Positions 9,769 to 18,223 of a stretch of 64,000 nucleotides of DNA are shown here, in pieces. Below the pieces are notes generated by a model. The model saw only the letters and a list, made by a program, of their open reading frames with translations. It was not told where the DNA came from and did not search any database. Position numbers and translations under genes: made by a program. Position 1 is the stretch's first letter. Each line of letters starts with the position of its first letter. The stretch comes from Dietzia sp. JS16-p6b (GTDB lineage: Bacteria; Actinomycetota; Actinomycetes; Mycobacteriales; Mycobacteriaceae): contig NZ_CP024869.1 in the NCBI RefSeq assembly GCF_003052165.1, positions 2,514,001-2,578,000 of the forward strand, read 5' to 3'.

Positions 9769-9788
9769 ATATGCATTGATGCGCATAT
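9769..9788 (-). promoter_or_regulatory. AT-rich palindrome, candidate ArsR/SmtB-type operator of the CDF gene
   Basis: ATATGC-N8-GCATAT with perfect 6-base arms lies 19-38 bases before the CDF start. AT-rich palindromes of this type are bound by SmtB/ArsR-family metal sensors (NmtR, KmtR, CzrA) in front of metal exporters. It stands out against the 70% G+C background. No such regulator gene is in the window. Confidence 0.5.
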
Positions 9789-9856
9789 CTTAACTCGTTG
9801 GCGTGGGTGACTCAATGGCCGAGGCGTGGGGCATCACCGCCGGGGGGCGGAGTGCC

Positions 9857-12800
9857 TCACCGCCGGATGCGCAACCCCTTCGGCGTCGCCCCGAAACCGG
9901 CGTTCTCGAAGGCGGCCGCGACGGGCGAGGTGTGGACGGGCTCGCCGGCGATGGTGGTGACGGTGAGTGGTCCCACGGCCCCCGACTTCACCGCTGCGGC
10001 CAGCGCGGACGCGGCGAGGGCCACCGCGCCCGCGCGGTCCTCGAGAATCAGGACGGTTCGGCCACCGCGCTCGACGAACAGGACACACAGTCCGTCGACC
10101 AGCACCACGAGAGCGCCTGTCTTCCGGCCCGGACGGTGACCCGATCCACCCTCCGGGGCCTGCGGCCAGGGCAGGGCGGCGCCATACGGATTGGCCGGGT
10201 CGGTGGCGGCGAGGACTCGCACTGCCGGCTCGTCGGTGCCGGAGGGCCAGTGGGCGTCGTCGGCCGTGTCGTCGTAGGAACGCAGGCGGTCGATGGTGTT
10301 GCCGGCGGCGAACTGGGCGGCACCCAGACCCTCGACGAAGTAGCCACGGCGACAGCGACCCGAGTCCTCCATCTGCGCCAGCACCTTGTAGACGGCGGCG
10401 AACCCGCCCGGGATCTCCTCCGCCTCGACCGCACCCCGTGTCACCACGCCGTGGCGCAGCAGGAGCGTCTCGGCCCATGCGTGGGCGCGCACAGTCGCGT
10501 CGGTGACCGGCTCCGGCACCAGCGACCAGCGACCGGCCACCACGGGAGGCGTCCGCGTGCCGGCGGCCATCGCGCCGTTCAACTGCGCCATGGAGGTCCG
10601 GCCCAGGCGGGCCCGACGTGGCCTGGCCGAGGACCGCGGTGAGCGGTGGGCGGTGCCCGACCCCGACGAGCCGCCACCGGACAGGACCGCCCGCAACGGC
10701 GAGAGGGTGTCGTTCGTGACCACGCCGTCCCACACCAGGTCCCAGAGGGCGTCGCGGACGACGGCCTCGGTGACGGCCGGTACGGTGGCGGCTGGTCCGG
10801 CAACCTCCGGGGCATCACCGGTCGACTCTTGTGCAGCCGCCTCTTTCACCGTGGTCACGATGTCCCGGAAGAACAGGGCCCCGCCGCGCAGTGACTCGAC
10901 CACCGCGATGTGAACCACGCCCTCCGGTTGCGGCCGGTCGAGTGGGAGGGTTGCTCCTGCGGAGTCCGCCGGGTGCAGGGAGACCCAGCCGTCTCGGGCC
11001 CCCGCTCGGCCCCGCCCGCTCCAGAGCACCTCTCCCCCGGCGAGCAGCTCGTCCAGCATCGCCGGGGAGTAGTCGCGGACTCTGGGCGCGAGGACGAGAG
11101 GCTCGAGCGCGGAGGCGGGCACCGCCAGCCCGTCGAGCTGCTCGACCACCGCGAGGACGCCGTCCACACCGGACTCGGAACCGGAACCGGAGCCGGAGCC
11201 CAGGCTCTGCCAGCCGGGCAGGAAGCGGGCCAGCGCGGTGTGCGACACCGGTTCGATCTGGCTGCGCAACGCGGCGAGCGAGCGCCGGCGGATGTGGCGC
11301 AACACCTCGGCGTCACACCACTCCGGTCCCGCGGCCCCCGGGCGGAACTCACCGGCCAGCAGAGTCCCGGCCGAGGTCAACCGCTCGAGCACGCCGCGCG
11401 CCACGGCCACACCCAGGCCGAAGCGCGCCGCCAGGGCATCCACCGTGAACGGGCCGTGGGTTCGCGCATAGCGGCGGACCAGTTCGCCGAGGGGATCGTC
11501 GGCGTCGCCGAGGAAAGCCGAGGAGACCCCGCGCGGCGGAGGCACGCCGAGCCCGTCGCGGAGCCTGGGCACATCCTCGACACCGGCCCACCAGGTGCGG
11601 CCGGCGTGCTCCACCGTGACGATCCGGGACGACGTGGCGAGCGTCGCCAGCCACCCCGGGACGGCCTCCGGCTCCGTGGACCGCTCGGCGATCTCCTCGA
11701 CGGTCAGTGGCCCGAGCAGGCGCAGCAGGTCGGCCACGGCCTCGGCGTCACGGGCCGCGCGCTCGGGCTCGAGGTGCTGTAGCCGCCGTTCGATCGAGTC
11801 CAGCACCTCCACGTCGAGCAGCTCGCGGAGTTCCACGCGTCCCAGGAGCTGGCCGAGGAGTGAGGGGTCGATCGCCAACGCCGCCGCCCGCTTCTCGGCG
11901 AGCGGCGAGTCCCCCTCGTAGAGGAACGCACCGACGTAGTCGAAGAGCAACGACTGCGCGAACGGCGACGCCGTCGGGGTGTCGATCTCCACGATCCGGA
12001 CCGTCCGCGAGTCGATCTCGCGCAGCAGACGTTCCAGCGCGGGGACGTCGTACACGTCCTGCAGACACTCACGGACCGCCTCGAGGATCATCGGGAAGTC
12101 CGGGTAGCGGCGTGCCACGTCGAGCAGCTGAGCCGACTTCTGCCGCTGCTGCCACAGCGGGGCCCGCCGCCCCGGGTCCAACCGGGGGAAGAGCAGCGCC
12201 CGCGCCGAACACTCGCGGAACCTGGACGCGAAGAGCGCGGACCCACCCACGTGGGTGGTGACCAGGTCCACGGCCTCCTCGGGACTGAGGGCGAACGTCT
12301 CGGCTCCCGGGCGGGCGCCCACCTCGCCGTCGTCGACGGTGTCCGGGACCCGCAGGATGATGCCGTCGTCGGACACCACCGGGACGGCGTCGAACCCGTG
12401 CGCGGCGGCGAGCCGCGCACGCACCGCCTCCGCCCACGGCCAGTGCACGCGGGCGCCGAACGGAGAGTGCAGAACGACGCGCCAGTCGCCCACCTCGTCC
12501 CGGAACCGCTCCACCACGAGGGTCGTGTCGCTGGGGAGGTGCCCCGTGGCCTCCCTCTGCTCGACGAGGTACCGCCGGAGATTGGCCACCGCGTTGACGT
12601 CGAGGCCGGCGGCGGCGAGGCGGGGGACCACCTCGTCGTCGGACCCGTGCCCCACCTCGCGCAGGAACCCGCCCAGGGCGCGGCCCAGCTCCGCAGGCCT
12701 TCCCTGGTCGTCCCCGAGCCAGAACGGCAGCCTTCCCGTCCCGCCGGGCGCGGGCGTGACCAGCACCCTGTCGTGCGTGATCTCCTCGACCCGCCAGCTC

Positions 12801-14545
12801 GAGGCCCCGAGGGCGAACACGTCGCCGACCCTCGACTCGTAGACCATCTCCTCGTCGAGCTCCCCGACCCGCGTCGCCTTCTCCCCCACCATGAACACGC
12901 CGAACAGTCCACGGTCGGGAATGGTGCCTCCCGAGGTGACGGCGAGGCGTTGCGCACCCGGTCGGCCGGTCAGCGTCCCGGCGTCGCGATCCCACACGAG
13001 GCGCGGCCGGAGTTCTGCGAAGTCCGCCGACGGGTACTTTCCCGCCAGCATGTCCAGCGTCGCGTCGAAGGCCGACCGGGGCAGTCCGGCGAACGGGGCG
13101 GTCCGCCGGACGGCGGCGAACCAGTCCTCCACATCGATCGACTCGAGTGCGCACGCGGCCACCGTCTGTTGCGCGAGGACGTCCAACGGATTGGTGATGA
13201 CCGACATGGCCTCGATCTGACCGGCGACCATCCTCTCCACGGTCACCGCGCTGTGGAGGAGATCGGCGCGGTGCTTGGGAAAGACCGCCGCACGGGAGAC
13301 CTCACCGACCTGGTGTCCGGCGCGGCCCACCCGCTGGAGTCCCGAGGCAACGGAGGGGGGCGACTCGACCTGCACGACCAGGTCCACCGCGCCCATGTCG
13401 ATCCCGAGCTCGAGGGACGACGTCGCCACCACCGCGCGCAACCGTCCCGACTTGAGGGCGTCCTCGATGAGCGCCCGGCGTTCCTTGGAGACCGACCCGT
13501 GGTGGGCCATGGCCAACTCCGCCGGCGCCCCGCGCGAGACCTCGGACGGCACCATGATCTGCGCGGGCGGGCGGGCGGGTGCGGGGGGCAGCGACCCCGG
13601 CTCGGTGTCCTCGGCGTGGATCTCGTTGAGCCGCGCGGTCAACCGCTCGGCCAGCCGCCGGGAGTTGACGAACACGATCGTCGAGCGGTGGGCGGCGATC
13701 AGGTCGACCACCTGCCGCTCGACGTGCGGCCAGATCGACCCCTCGCCCGGGGTCCCGGGCGGTGCCGTGACGTCCGTGCTCGCCGAGGACAGGTCCGTCA
13801 TGTCCTCCACGGGCACCCGGACCGTGAGCTCGAAGCGCTTGTCCGACCCGGGCGCGACGACGGTGACCGGCCTCTCGCCCGCGAGGAAGCGGGCCACCTC
13901 GGAGTGGGGGCGGACGGTGGCGGACAGGCCCACCCTCCGGGCCGGGGTGTCCAGCAGCTGGTCCAGTCGCTCGAGGCTCAGGGCGAGGTGGGCGCCGCGC
14001 TTGCTGGCGGCCACCGCGTGGATCTCGTCGATGATCACCGTGTCGACCGTGGCAAGTGTCTCCCGTGCCGCCGAGGTGAGCAGGAGGAACAGCGACTCGG
14101 GCGTGGTGACCAGCACGTGCGGTGGCCGGGAGCGTTGCCGGCGGCGCTCCTCCGGAGGGGTGTCGCCGGTGCGGATCCCCACCGTCACCTCCGCCGTCCG
14201 CACCCCCAGGGACGCGGCCTGACGGGCGATACCGGCCAGCGGCGCCCGGAGGTTGCGCTCGACGTCCACGGCCAGCGCCTTGAGCGGGGAGATGTAGAGG
14301 ACGCGCGTGCCGGGCGGGCGCTCAGCCGAGCCGTCGGCATCACCCCCGCCCCCCAACATCAGCCGGTCGAGCGAGTCGAGGAACGCCGACAGCGTCTTGC
14401 CCGACCCCGTCGGGGCCACGACGAGCGTGTGGGCGCCGCTCGCGAGGGAATCCCACGCCCCCTCCTGCGCCGGGGTGGGCCGGTCGAACGCCCCACGGAA
14501 CCACGAGGCCGTGGCCGGGTGGAACCGCTCCAGTGCGTCGGACAT
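9857..14545 (-). CDS. lhr: large ATP-dependent helicase Lhr
   Basis: A 1562-residue superfamily 2 helicase, the usual size for Lhr. The N-terminal core has Walker A APTGSGKT (residues 44-51), ISPLKALAVDVERNLR, VTTPESLFLLL, the DEIH box (173-176), then in RecA-2 SSLELGIDMGAVDLV and QRVGRAGHQ. A winged-helix and the Lhr-specific core follow, then the long C-terminal domain of bacterial Lhr. The family translocates 3'-5' on single-stranded DNA and unwinds RNA:DNA hybrids; it is DNA-damage induced in mycobacteria. The frame is open further upstream, but the ATG at 14545 gives the standard N-terminus and the extension runs antisense to cysQ. A low-complexity GSGSGSGSESG linker near 11.2 kb is a local oddity. 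Confidence 0.95.
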   Translation of the reverse strand: MSDALERFHPATASWFRGAFDRPTPAQEGAWDSLASGAHTLVVAPTGSGKTLSAFLDSLDRLMLGGGGDADGSAERPPGTRVLYISPLKALAVDVERNLRAPLAGIARQAASLGVRTAEVTVGIRTGDTPPEERRRQRSRPPHVLVTTPESLFLLLTSAARETLATVDTVIIDEIHAVAASKRGAHLALSLERLDQLLDTPARRVGLSATVRPHSEVARFLAGERPVTVVAPGSDKRFELTVRVPVEDMTDLSSASTDVTAPPGTPGEGSIWPHVERQVVDLIAAHRSTIVFVNSRRLAERLTARLNEIHAEDTEPGSLPPAPARPPAQIMVPSEVSRGAPAELAMAHHGSVSKERRALIEDALKSGRLRAVVATSSLELGIDMGAVDLVVQVESPPSVASGLQRVGRAGHQVGEVSRAAVFPKHRADLLHSAVTVERMVAGQIEAMSVITNPLDVLAQQTVAACALESIDVEDWFAAVRRTAPFAGLPRSAFDATLDMLAGKYPSADFAELRPRLVWDRDAGTLTGRPGAQRLAVTSGGTIPDRGLFGVFMVGEKATRVGELDEEMVYESRVGDVFALGASSWRVEEITHDRVLVTPAPGGTGRLPFWLGDDQGRPAELGRALGGFLREVGHGSDDEVVPRLAAAGLDVNAVANLRRYLVEQREATGHLPSDTTLVVERFRDEVGDWRVVLHSPFGARVHWPWAEAVRARLAAAHGFDAVPVVSDDGIILRVPDTVDDGEVGARPGAETFALSPEEAVDLVTTHVGGSALFASRFRECSARALLFPRLDPGRRAPLWQQRQKSAQLLDVARRYPDFPMILEAVRECLQDVYDVPALERLLREIDSRTVRIVEIDTPTASPFAQSLLFDYVGAFLYEGDSPLAEKRAAALAIDPSLLGQLLGRVELRELLDVEVLDSIERRLQHLEPERAARDAEAVADLLRLLGPLTVEEIAERSTEPEAVPGWLATLATSSRIVTVEHAGRTWWAGVEDVPRLRDGLGVPPPRGVSSAFLGDADDPLGELVRRYARTHGPFTVDALAARFGLGVAVARGVLERLTSAGTLLAGEFRPGAAGPEWCDAEVLRHIRRRSLAALRSQIEPVSHTALARFLPGWQSLGSGSGSGSESGVDGVLAVVEQLDGLAVPASALEPLVLAPRVRDYSPAMLDELLAGGEVLWSGRGRAGARDGWVSLHPADSAGATLPLDRPQPEGVVHIAVVESLRGGALFFRDIVTTVKEAAAQESTGDAPEVAGPAATVPAVTEAVVRDALWDLVWDGVVTNDTLSPLRAVLSGGGSSGSGTAHRSPRSSARPRRARLGRTSMAQLNGAMAAGTRTPPVVAGRWSLVPEPVTDATVRAHAWAETLLLRHGVVTRGAVEAEEIPGGFAAVYKVLAQMEDSGRCRRGYFVEGLGAAQFAAGNTIDRLRSYDDTADDAHWPSGTDEPAVRVLAATDPANPYGAALPWPQAPEGGSGHRPGRKTGALVVLVDGLCVLFVERGGRTVLILEDRAGAVALAASALAAAVKSGAVGPLTVTTIAGEPVHTSPVAAAFENAGFGATPKGLRIRR

Positions 14546-14599
14546 GAACTCATGATGTCCCACGACTACGACACCGTCCCGATCACCGCCCCTCCTCCG

Positions 14600-14605
14600 T
14601 AGAGT
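14600..14605 (+). promoter_or_regulatory. -10 box for a leaderless cysQ transcript
   Basis: TAGAGT fits TANNNT and is separated by 7 bases from the ATG at 14613. Transcription would therefore start at or next to the A of the start codon. There is no ribosome binding site upstream, as expected for leaderless mRNA. Confidence 0.5.
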
Positions 14606-14612
14606 GTCTGCC

Positions 14613-15373
14613 ATGCACAGCGACAGCACGCGTGATCTCGACGACGATGACCTCGCCTGCTTCCTCGCCACGGGGATAGGGGACATCGTCCGGGGCACGC
14701 GCGCCGGAGGGCTGCTCCGCGGACGATCGCTGGCCCGTGTCGCCAACGAGGTCGCGCAGAACTGGACCGACGAGGTGCTGGCCGTGCACCGTCCGGACGA
14801 CGGCACCCTCTCCGAAGGGGTGTCCGACGACCTGAGCAGGTTGGACAAGTCCCGGGTCTGGATCATCGACGTGATCGACGGCACCAAGGAGTTCTCCACC
14901 GGCCGATCCGACTGGTCGGTCCACGTCGCGCTCGTCGTCGACGGGTACCCCACCGTCGCCTCGGTGGGACTGCCCGACTCGGGCCGAGTGTTCCGTTCGG
15001 ACCAGGTCGACTACGTGGACGGCCCCCCTCGGGGACCATGGTCATCAGCCGCAACAACCCCCCGCCCGGGGCGCTCCAGGTCGCTGACGCGGTCGGTCTG
15101 CAGGTGCGTCCCATGGGTTCCGCCGGGGCCAAGATGCTCTCGGTTCTGCTGGGCGACGCGGACGCCTATCTTCACGCCGGCGGTCAGGACGAGTGGGACC
15201 AGGCCGCGCCGGTGGGCGTCGCCCTGGCCGCGGGGCTGCACGCCTCGCGCCTCGACGGGACGCCCATCCGGTTCAACAAGCCCGACACGCACTCCCCGGA
15301 CGTGCTGATCTGCCGCCCCGAGCTCACCGAGAAGATCCTGGCCGCCCAGGCCGCGCAAGCGACTCGAACGTAG
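14613..15373 (+). pseudogene. cysQ: 3'(2'),5'-bisphosphate nucleotidase CysQ, frameshifted
   Basis: Two frames together encode one inositol-monophosphatase-fold protein of about 253 residues. The first half has the Mg-site motif IIDVIDGTKEFSTGRSDWSVHVAL typical of CysQ, which hydrolyses PAP/PAPS in sulfate assimilation. After about 15030 this frame turns into Arg/Ser-rich nonsense. The real sequence continues one frame over from MVISRNNPP, through MGSAGAKMLSVLLG and the second motif GGQDEWDQAAPVGVALAAGLH, to the stop at 15373. A single missing base, most simply a seventh C in the C6 run near 15021-15027, would restore one intact frame. It may be a true mutation or a sequencing error in a homopolymer. 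Confidence 0.82.
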
Positions 15374-15376
15374 ACT
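15371..15376 (+). promoter_or_regulatory. thyA: -10 box for a leaderless thyA transcript
   Basis: TAGACT is followed by exactly 7 bases and then the ATG of thyA at 15384. The same geometry occurs before cysQ and before the siderophore-interacting protein gene. It overlaps the stop codon of cysQ (15371-15373), so thyA can be transcribed on its own. Confidence 0.5.
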
Positions 15377-15383
15377 GCCGGTC

Positions 15384-16184
15384 ATGACCGTCCCCACCCC
15401 GTACGAGGACCTTCTCCGACTCGTCCTGGAGCACGGCAGCCCCAAGTCCGACCGCACGGGGACCGGCACCCGCAGCCTGTTCGGCCACCAACTGCGCTAT
15501 GACCTGGCGGCGGGGTTCCCTCTGATCACCACCAAGCGCGTCCACTTCAAGTCGGTGGCCTACGAACTGCTGTGGTTCCTGCGCGGGGACTCCAACGTCG
15601 GCTGGTTGCGCGAGAACGGCGTGAGCATCTGGGACGAGTGGGCCGACGAGCGCGGCGAGCTCGGACCCGTCTACGGCGTTCAGTGGCGGTCCTGGCCCAC
15701 CCCCGACGGGCGGCACGTCGACCAGATCGCGGCGTCGGTGGACCTCCTGCGCTCCGACCCGGATTCCCGTCGGAACATCGTCTCCGCGTGGAACGTGGGC
15801 GAGCTGTCGGACATGGCGCTACCGCCGTGCCACCTGCTGTTCCAGTTCTACGTGGCCGACGGCAGGCTGAGCTGCCAGCTCTACCAGCGCAGCGCCGATC
15901 TCTTCCTGGGCGTCCCGTTCAACATCGCCTCCTACTCGCTGCTCACCCACATGGTGGCCCAGCAGGTCGGACTGGAGGTGGGCGAGTTCATCTGGACCGG
16001 TGGCGACTGCCACATCTACGACAACCACGTCGAGCAGGTGCGGACCCAGCTGGCCCGCGAGGCCTTCCCCTACCCGGAGCTTCGCCTGCGGCGGGCCGAC
16101 TCGATCTTCGACTATCGCTTCGAGGACTTCGACGTGGTCGGGTACGAGCACCACCCGGGCATCAAGGCCCCGGTCGCGGTCTGA
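15384..16184 (+). CDS. thyA: thymidylate synthase
   Basis: A 266-residue folate-dependent enzyme methylating dUMP to dTMP. The nucleophile is Cys149 in [12 protein letters not shown], and [19 protein letters not shown] and [12 protein letters not shown] are the classic substrate and cofactor segments. Length matches E. coli-type ThyA. It is followed after 17 bases by dihydrofolate reductase, which recycles the dihydrofolate made in the reaction, the same thyA-dfrA order as in mycobacteria. Confidence 0.98.
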   Translation: MTVPTPYEDLLRLVLEHGSPKSDRTGTGTRSLFGHQLRYDLAAGFPLITTKRVHFKSVAYELLWFLRGDSNVGWLRENGVSIWDEWADERGELGPVYGVQWRSWPTPDGRHVDQIAASVDLLRSDPDSRRNIVSAWNVGELSDMALPPCHLLFQFYVADGRLSCQLYQRSADLFLGVPFNIASYSLLTHMVAQQVGLEVGEFIWTGGDCHIYDNHVEQVRTQLAREAFPYPELRLRRADSIFDYRFEDFDVVGYEHHPGIKAPVAV

Positions 16185-16201
16185 GCGCGGCGGAGGCGAC
16201 C

Positions 16202-16714
16202 GTGCCGGTGCGGATGGTGTGGGCGCAGGCCCGCGGCGGGGTGATCGGCGACGGCCGGGACATGCCCTGGTACGTCCCGGAGGATCTCGCGTTCTTCAAG
16301 CAGACCACCGCGGGCCTGCCGGTGGTGATGGGTCGGGCCACCTGGGAGTCGTTGCCGGAGCGGTTCCGGCCCCTGCCCGGCCGGCGCAACATCGTCTGCA
16401 CCCGGGACGCCGAGTGGGCGGCCAGCGGGGCCGAGCGCGCATTGTCGGTGGCCGAGGCGCTGGCGTCGGCCGGACCCGACGCCGTCGTCATGGGCGGCGG
16501 ACAGATCTACGCCGCGGCGCTCGTCGCGGCGGACGAGTGCCTGGTCACCGAGATCGACGCGGACGCCCCGGGGACCGTCCTCGCCCCGGAGCTGGACGGG
16601 ACCTGGGAGCGGGTCGAGGTGGGCGACTGGATCACCGACCCGCGTAGTCGCGTCGAGGGCTACGACGACGAGGTCCGGCACCGTCACACGGTGTGGCGCC
16701 GTCGGCAGGGGTGA
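16202..16714 (+). CDS. folA: dihydrofolate reductase
   Basis: A 170-residue NADPH-dependent reductase regenerating tetrahydrofolate. Visible motifs are WAQARGGVIGDGRDMPW (residues 7-23) with the active-site Asp/Trp region, PEDLAFFKQTTAGLPVVMGRATWESLP, and VVMGGGQIYAAAL. The GTG at 16202 is chosen because GCGGAGGCG lies just upstream; an ATG at codon 5 is the alternative. It forms an operon with thyA, whose dTMP synthesis consumes the methylene-tetrahydrofolate pool. Confidence 0.95.
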   Translation: MPVRMVWAQARGGVIGDGRDMPWYVPEDLAFFKQTTAGLPVVMGRATWESLPERFRPLPGRRNIVCTRDAEWAASGAERALSVAEALASAGPDAVVMGGGQIYAAALVAADECLVTEIDADAPGTVLAPELDGTWERVEVGDWITDPRSRVEGYDDEVRHRHTVWRRRQG

Positions 16715-16729
16715 GCCCTCGGCGCGACG

Positions 16730-17344
16730 CTAGAACCACTTCCAGGTCTTGGGGATCCGCTCCCCCGCGGCGAGGATCTTGATCTTCACGCCGGCCATGA
16801 AGCCGTTGATCTCGAAGTCCAGGTGGGGGCCCCCACGGACGTCGTAGCGGCCCTCGTCGATCTTGAGCTCGGACCACGTCCGGTTGCCGGTCACCGCGAC
16901 CGAGACACCCGGGGGGAGCAGGATCTTGGCGTTGGCAGCCCACAGATCGAGCTTGATGTGCGTGCGTGGGCGGTCGACCACCGCCTCACGGGCGTCGAGG
17001 AAGATCTCACCCATCCAGGACGTCAGCCGGTAGTCATCCGGGAGGGACCACCGGCCCTCCCGCTTGAGCGTGTCGAAGACCGAGGTCCTCTTCTGACTCT
17101 CGTCCACGGTGATCGCCCCTGTCGGCCGGGTGGCCGGCGGCTGCGCCGAGGTCGGGGGCGGCCCGGCGGCGCTGTGCATCGGCAGCCCGCTCAGGGCCGC
17201 CTCCAACTCGGAGGGGCAGGTGGCGGACCAGATGCGGGCGGCCCGGTCCGAGAACTCGGCGAGGGACAACTCCCCCCGGCCCACCATCGCCTCCAGTCTC
17301 TGCTGGGCGAGGGCCCGGGGATCGGTGTGCGGCTCCTGGGTCAT
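16730..17344 (-). CDS. DUF1707 domain protein with LiaF-like C-terminus
   Basis: A 204-residue protein. Residues 7-55 form a DUF1707 domain (DPRALAQQRLEAMVGRGELSLAEFSDR), which is common at the N-terminus of actinobacterial proteins. After a Pro-rich linker the C-terminal half (RTSVFDTLKREGRWSLPDDYRLTSWMGEIFLDAREAVV onward, with LLPPGVSVAVTG) resembles the beta-helical cell-wall-active LiaF/DUF2154 domain. There is no transmembrane segment. Role unknown; related proteins take part in envelope-stress signalling. It stands alone, convergent with dfrA. Confidence 0.8.
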   Translation of the reverse strand: MTQEPHTDPRALAQQRLEAMVGRGELSLAEFSDRAARIWSATCPSELEAALSGLPMHSAAGPPPTSAQPPATRPTGAITVDESQKRTSVFDTLKREGRWSLPDDYRLTSWMGEIFLDAREAVVDRPRTHIKLDLWAANAKILLPPGVSVAVTGNRTWSELKIDEGRYDVRGGPHLDFEINGFMAGVKIKILAAGERIPKTWKWF

Positions 17345-17357
17345 GCCCCAAGGCTAC

Positions 17358-17744
17358 TCAGCGGGTCAGGTCCTTCATCATCGACCGCATCTGCGCGGAC
17401 AACTCGTCCGCCATGTCCTGAAGGCCACCAGAGATGACCTGCGCCAGCAGCGCCGGGTTCTGCGCCTCGATGACGCAGCCCCCGGATGACTCACGGACCA
17501 CGACGTTGCAGGGCAGCATCAGCGCGACCTCCTTGCTCACGTCGAACGCCTCGCCCGCGAACCCGGGATTGCAGGCGCCGAGGATCAGGACGCGCTCGAT
17601 GTCCTTGTCGATCTTCTTCTTGAGGGTCGCGGTGAGGTCGATCTCGTGGAGGATCCCGAAGCCGCGGTCGGCGAGCGCCTCGCGGGTGGCCTCCACCGCC
17701 TCGTCGAACCCCATCGCCGTGTACGTACCGATTCCGACGTCCAT
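17358..17744 (-). CDS. DUF302 domain protein
   Basis: A 128-residue DUF302 protein: MDVGIGTYTAMGFDEAVEATREALADRGFGILHEIDL, then VLILGACNPGFAGEAFDVSKEVALMLPCNVVVRES. DUF302 proteins are small alpha/beta dimers often encoded with sulfur or persulfide genes. Here it directly follows the CstR-like repressor gene on the same strand (72 bases apart) and is probably in its operon. Two Cys residues (CNPG and LPCN) are conserved family positions. The ATG at 17744 is preceded by GTGAGGAC; the longer open frame to 17801 lacks a signal. Confidence 0.83.
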   Translation of the reverse strand: MDVGIGTYTAMGFDEAVEATREALADRGFGILHEIDLTATLKKKIDKDIERVLILGACNPGFAGEAFDVSKEVALMLPCNVVVRESSGGCVIEAQNPALLAQVISGGLQDMADELSAQMRSMMKDLTR

Positions 17745-17816
17745 GTCGTAGTCCTCACGTCTGTGGTCGGGTGTCTGCGGGTGCCGGGGCCAGCATCCCA
17801 CGGTCTCTGGCCGCGG

Positions 17817-18083
17817 TCAGGCGAGCGAGAGGAAGAGTTTCTCCAATTCGGCGACCGTGATGCCGTCCTCACCGGACTCGCCGTCGGCGGCCAGGCACTC
17901 CTGGATGTTGGTGCTGATGATCTTGAATCCGGCACGGTCCAGCGCCTTGGAGACCGCGGCCAACTGCGTGACGACATCCTTGCAGGGACGCTCCTGCTCG
18001 ACCATGTCGATCACCGCGTTCAGTTGCCCCCGCGCCCGGCGCAGGCGGTTGAGCACCTGGGTCCTCGCCTCGTCGTCAGCCAT
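17817..18083 (-). CDS. CsoR/DUF156-family repressor, CstR-like
   Basis: An 88-residue four-helix repressor of the CsoR/RcnR/CstR family. The N-terminus (LNRLRRARGQLNAVIDMVEQERPC) is canonical. Copper-sensing CsoR uses a Cys-His-Cys site; here the aligned residues are Cys34, Asn59 and Cys63 (TNIQEC). The His ligand is thus missing while both Cys remain, the pattern of the persulfide-sensing CstR branch. I therefore infer a thiol/persulfide sensor rather than a copper sensor. A palindrome of the expected operator type lies 50 bases upstream, and a near-identical one precedes the thioredoxin gene at 19.9 kb. The DUF302 gene follows. Confidence 0.87.
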   Translation of the reverse strand: MADDEARTQVLNRLRRARGQLNAVIDMVEQERPCKDVVTQLAAVSKALDRAGFKIISTNIQECLAADGESGEDGITVAELEKLFLSLA

Positions 18084-18132
18084 ACCAGGCCCTCCTGCTC
18101 TCTCGCGGATGCGTGTCGATCCACGGCCCATT

Positions 18133-18148
18133 GTACCCATGGGGGTAT
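18133..18148 (-). promoter_or_regulatory. CsoR/CstR-type operator upstream of the repressor gene
   Basis: GTACCC-ATGG-GGGTAT is an inverted repeat with five paired bases per arm around a 4-base centre, the TACCC-N4-GGGTA pattern bound by CsoR/CstR family tetramers. It sits about 50 bases before the repressor gene, implying autoregulation. Compare the copy at 19964-19979. Confidence 0.7.
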
Positions 18149-18173
18149 TTCTGTCCAGTCCGGGATACGGCGA

Positions 18174-18211
18174 GGGCCCCGGCCCACCTCTGCCGAGGGG
18201 AACCGGGGCCC
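18174..18211 (-). terminator. hairpin terminator after the alcohol dehydrogenase gene
   Basis: GGGCCCCGG (18174-18182) and CCGGGGCCC (18203-18211) form a perfect 9-bp stem just past the stop codon of the alcohol dehydrogenase. There is no U-tract, which is common in high-GC actinobacteria. It separates the dehydrogenase unit from the repressor promoter. Confidence 0.5.
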
Positions 18212-18223
18212 GGGCCGAGGCGA

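Noticed and set aside
9751-9786. Upstream start of the CDF protein
   Set aside because: The start would lie in the candidate operator palindrome; ATG 9750 fits the His-rich N-terminus.
12251-14602. 783-codon open frame on the plus strand
   Set aside because: Fully antisense to lhr, with Arg/Gly/His/Asp-rich low-complexity protein; a product of high G+C.
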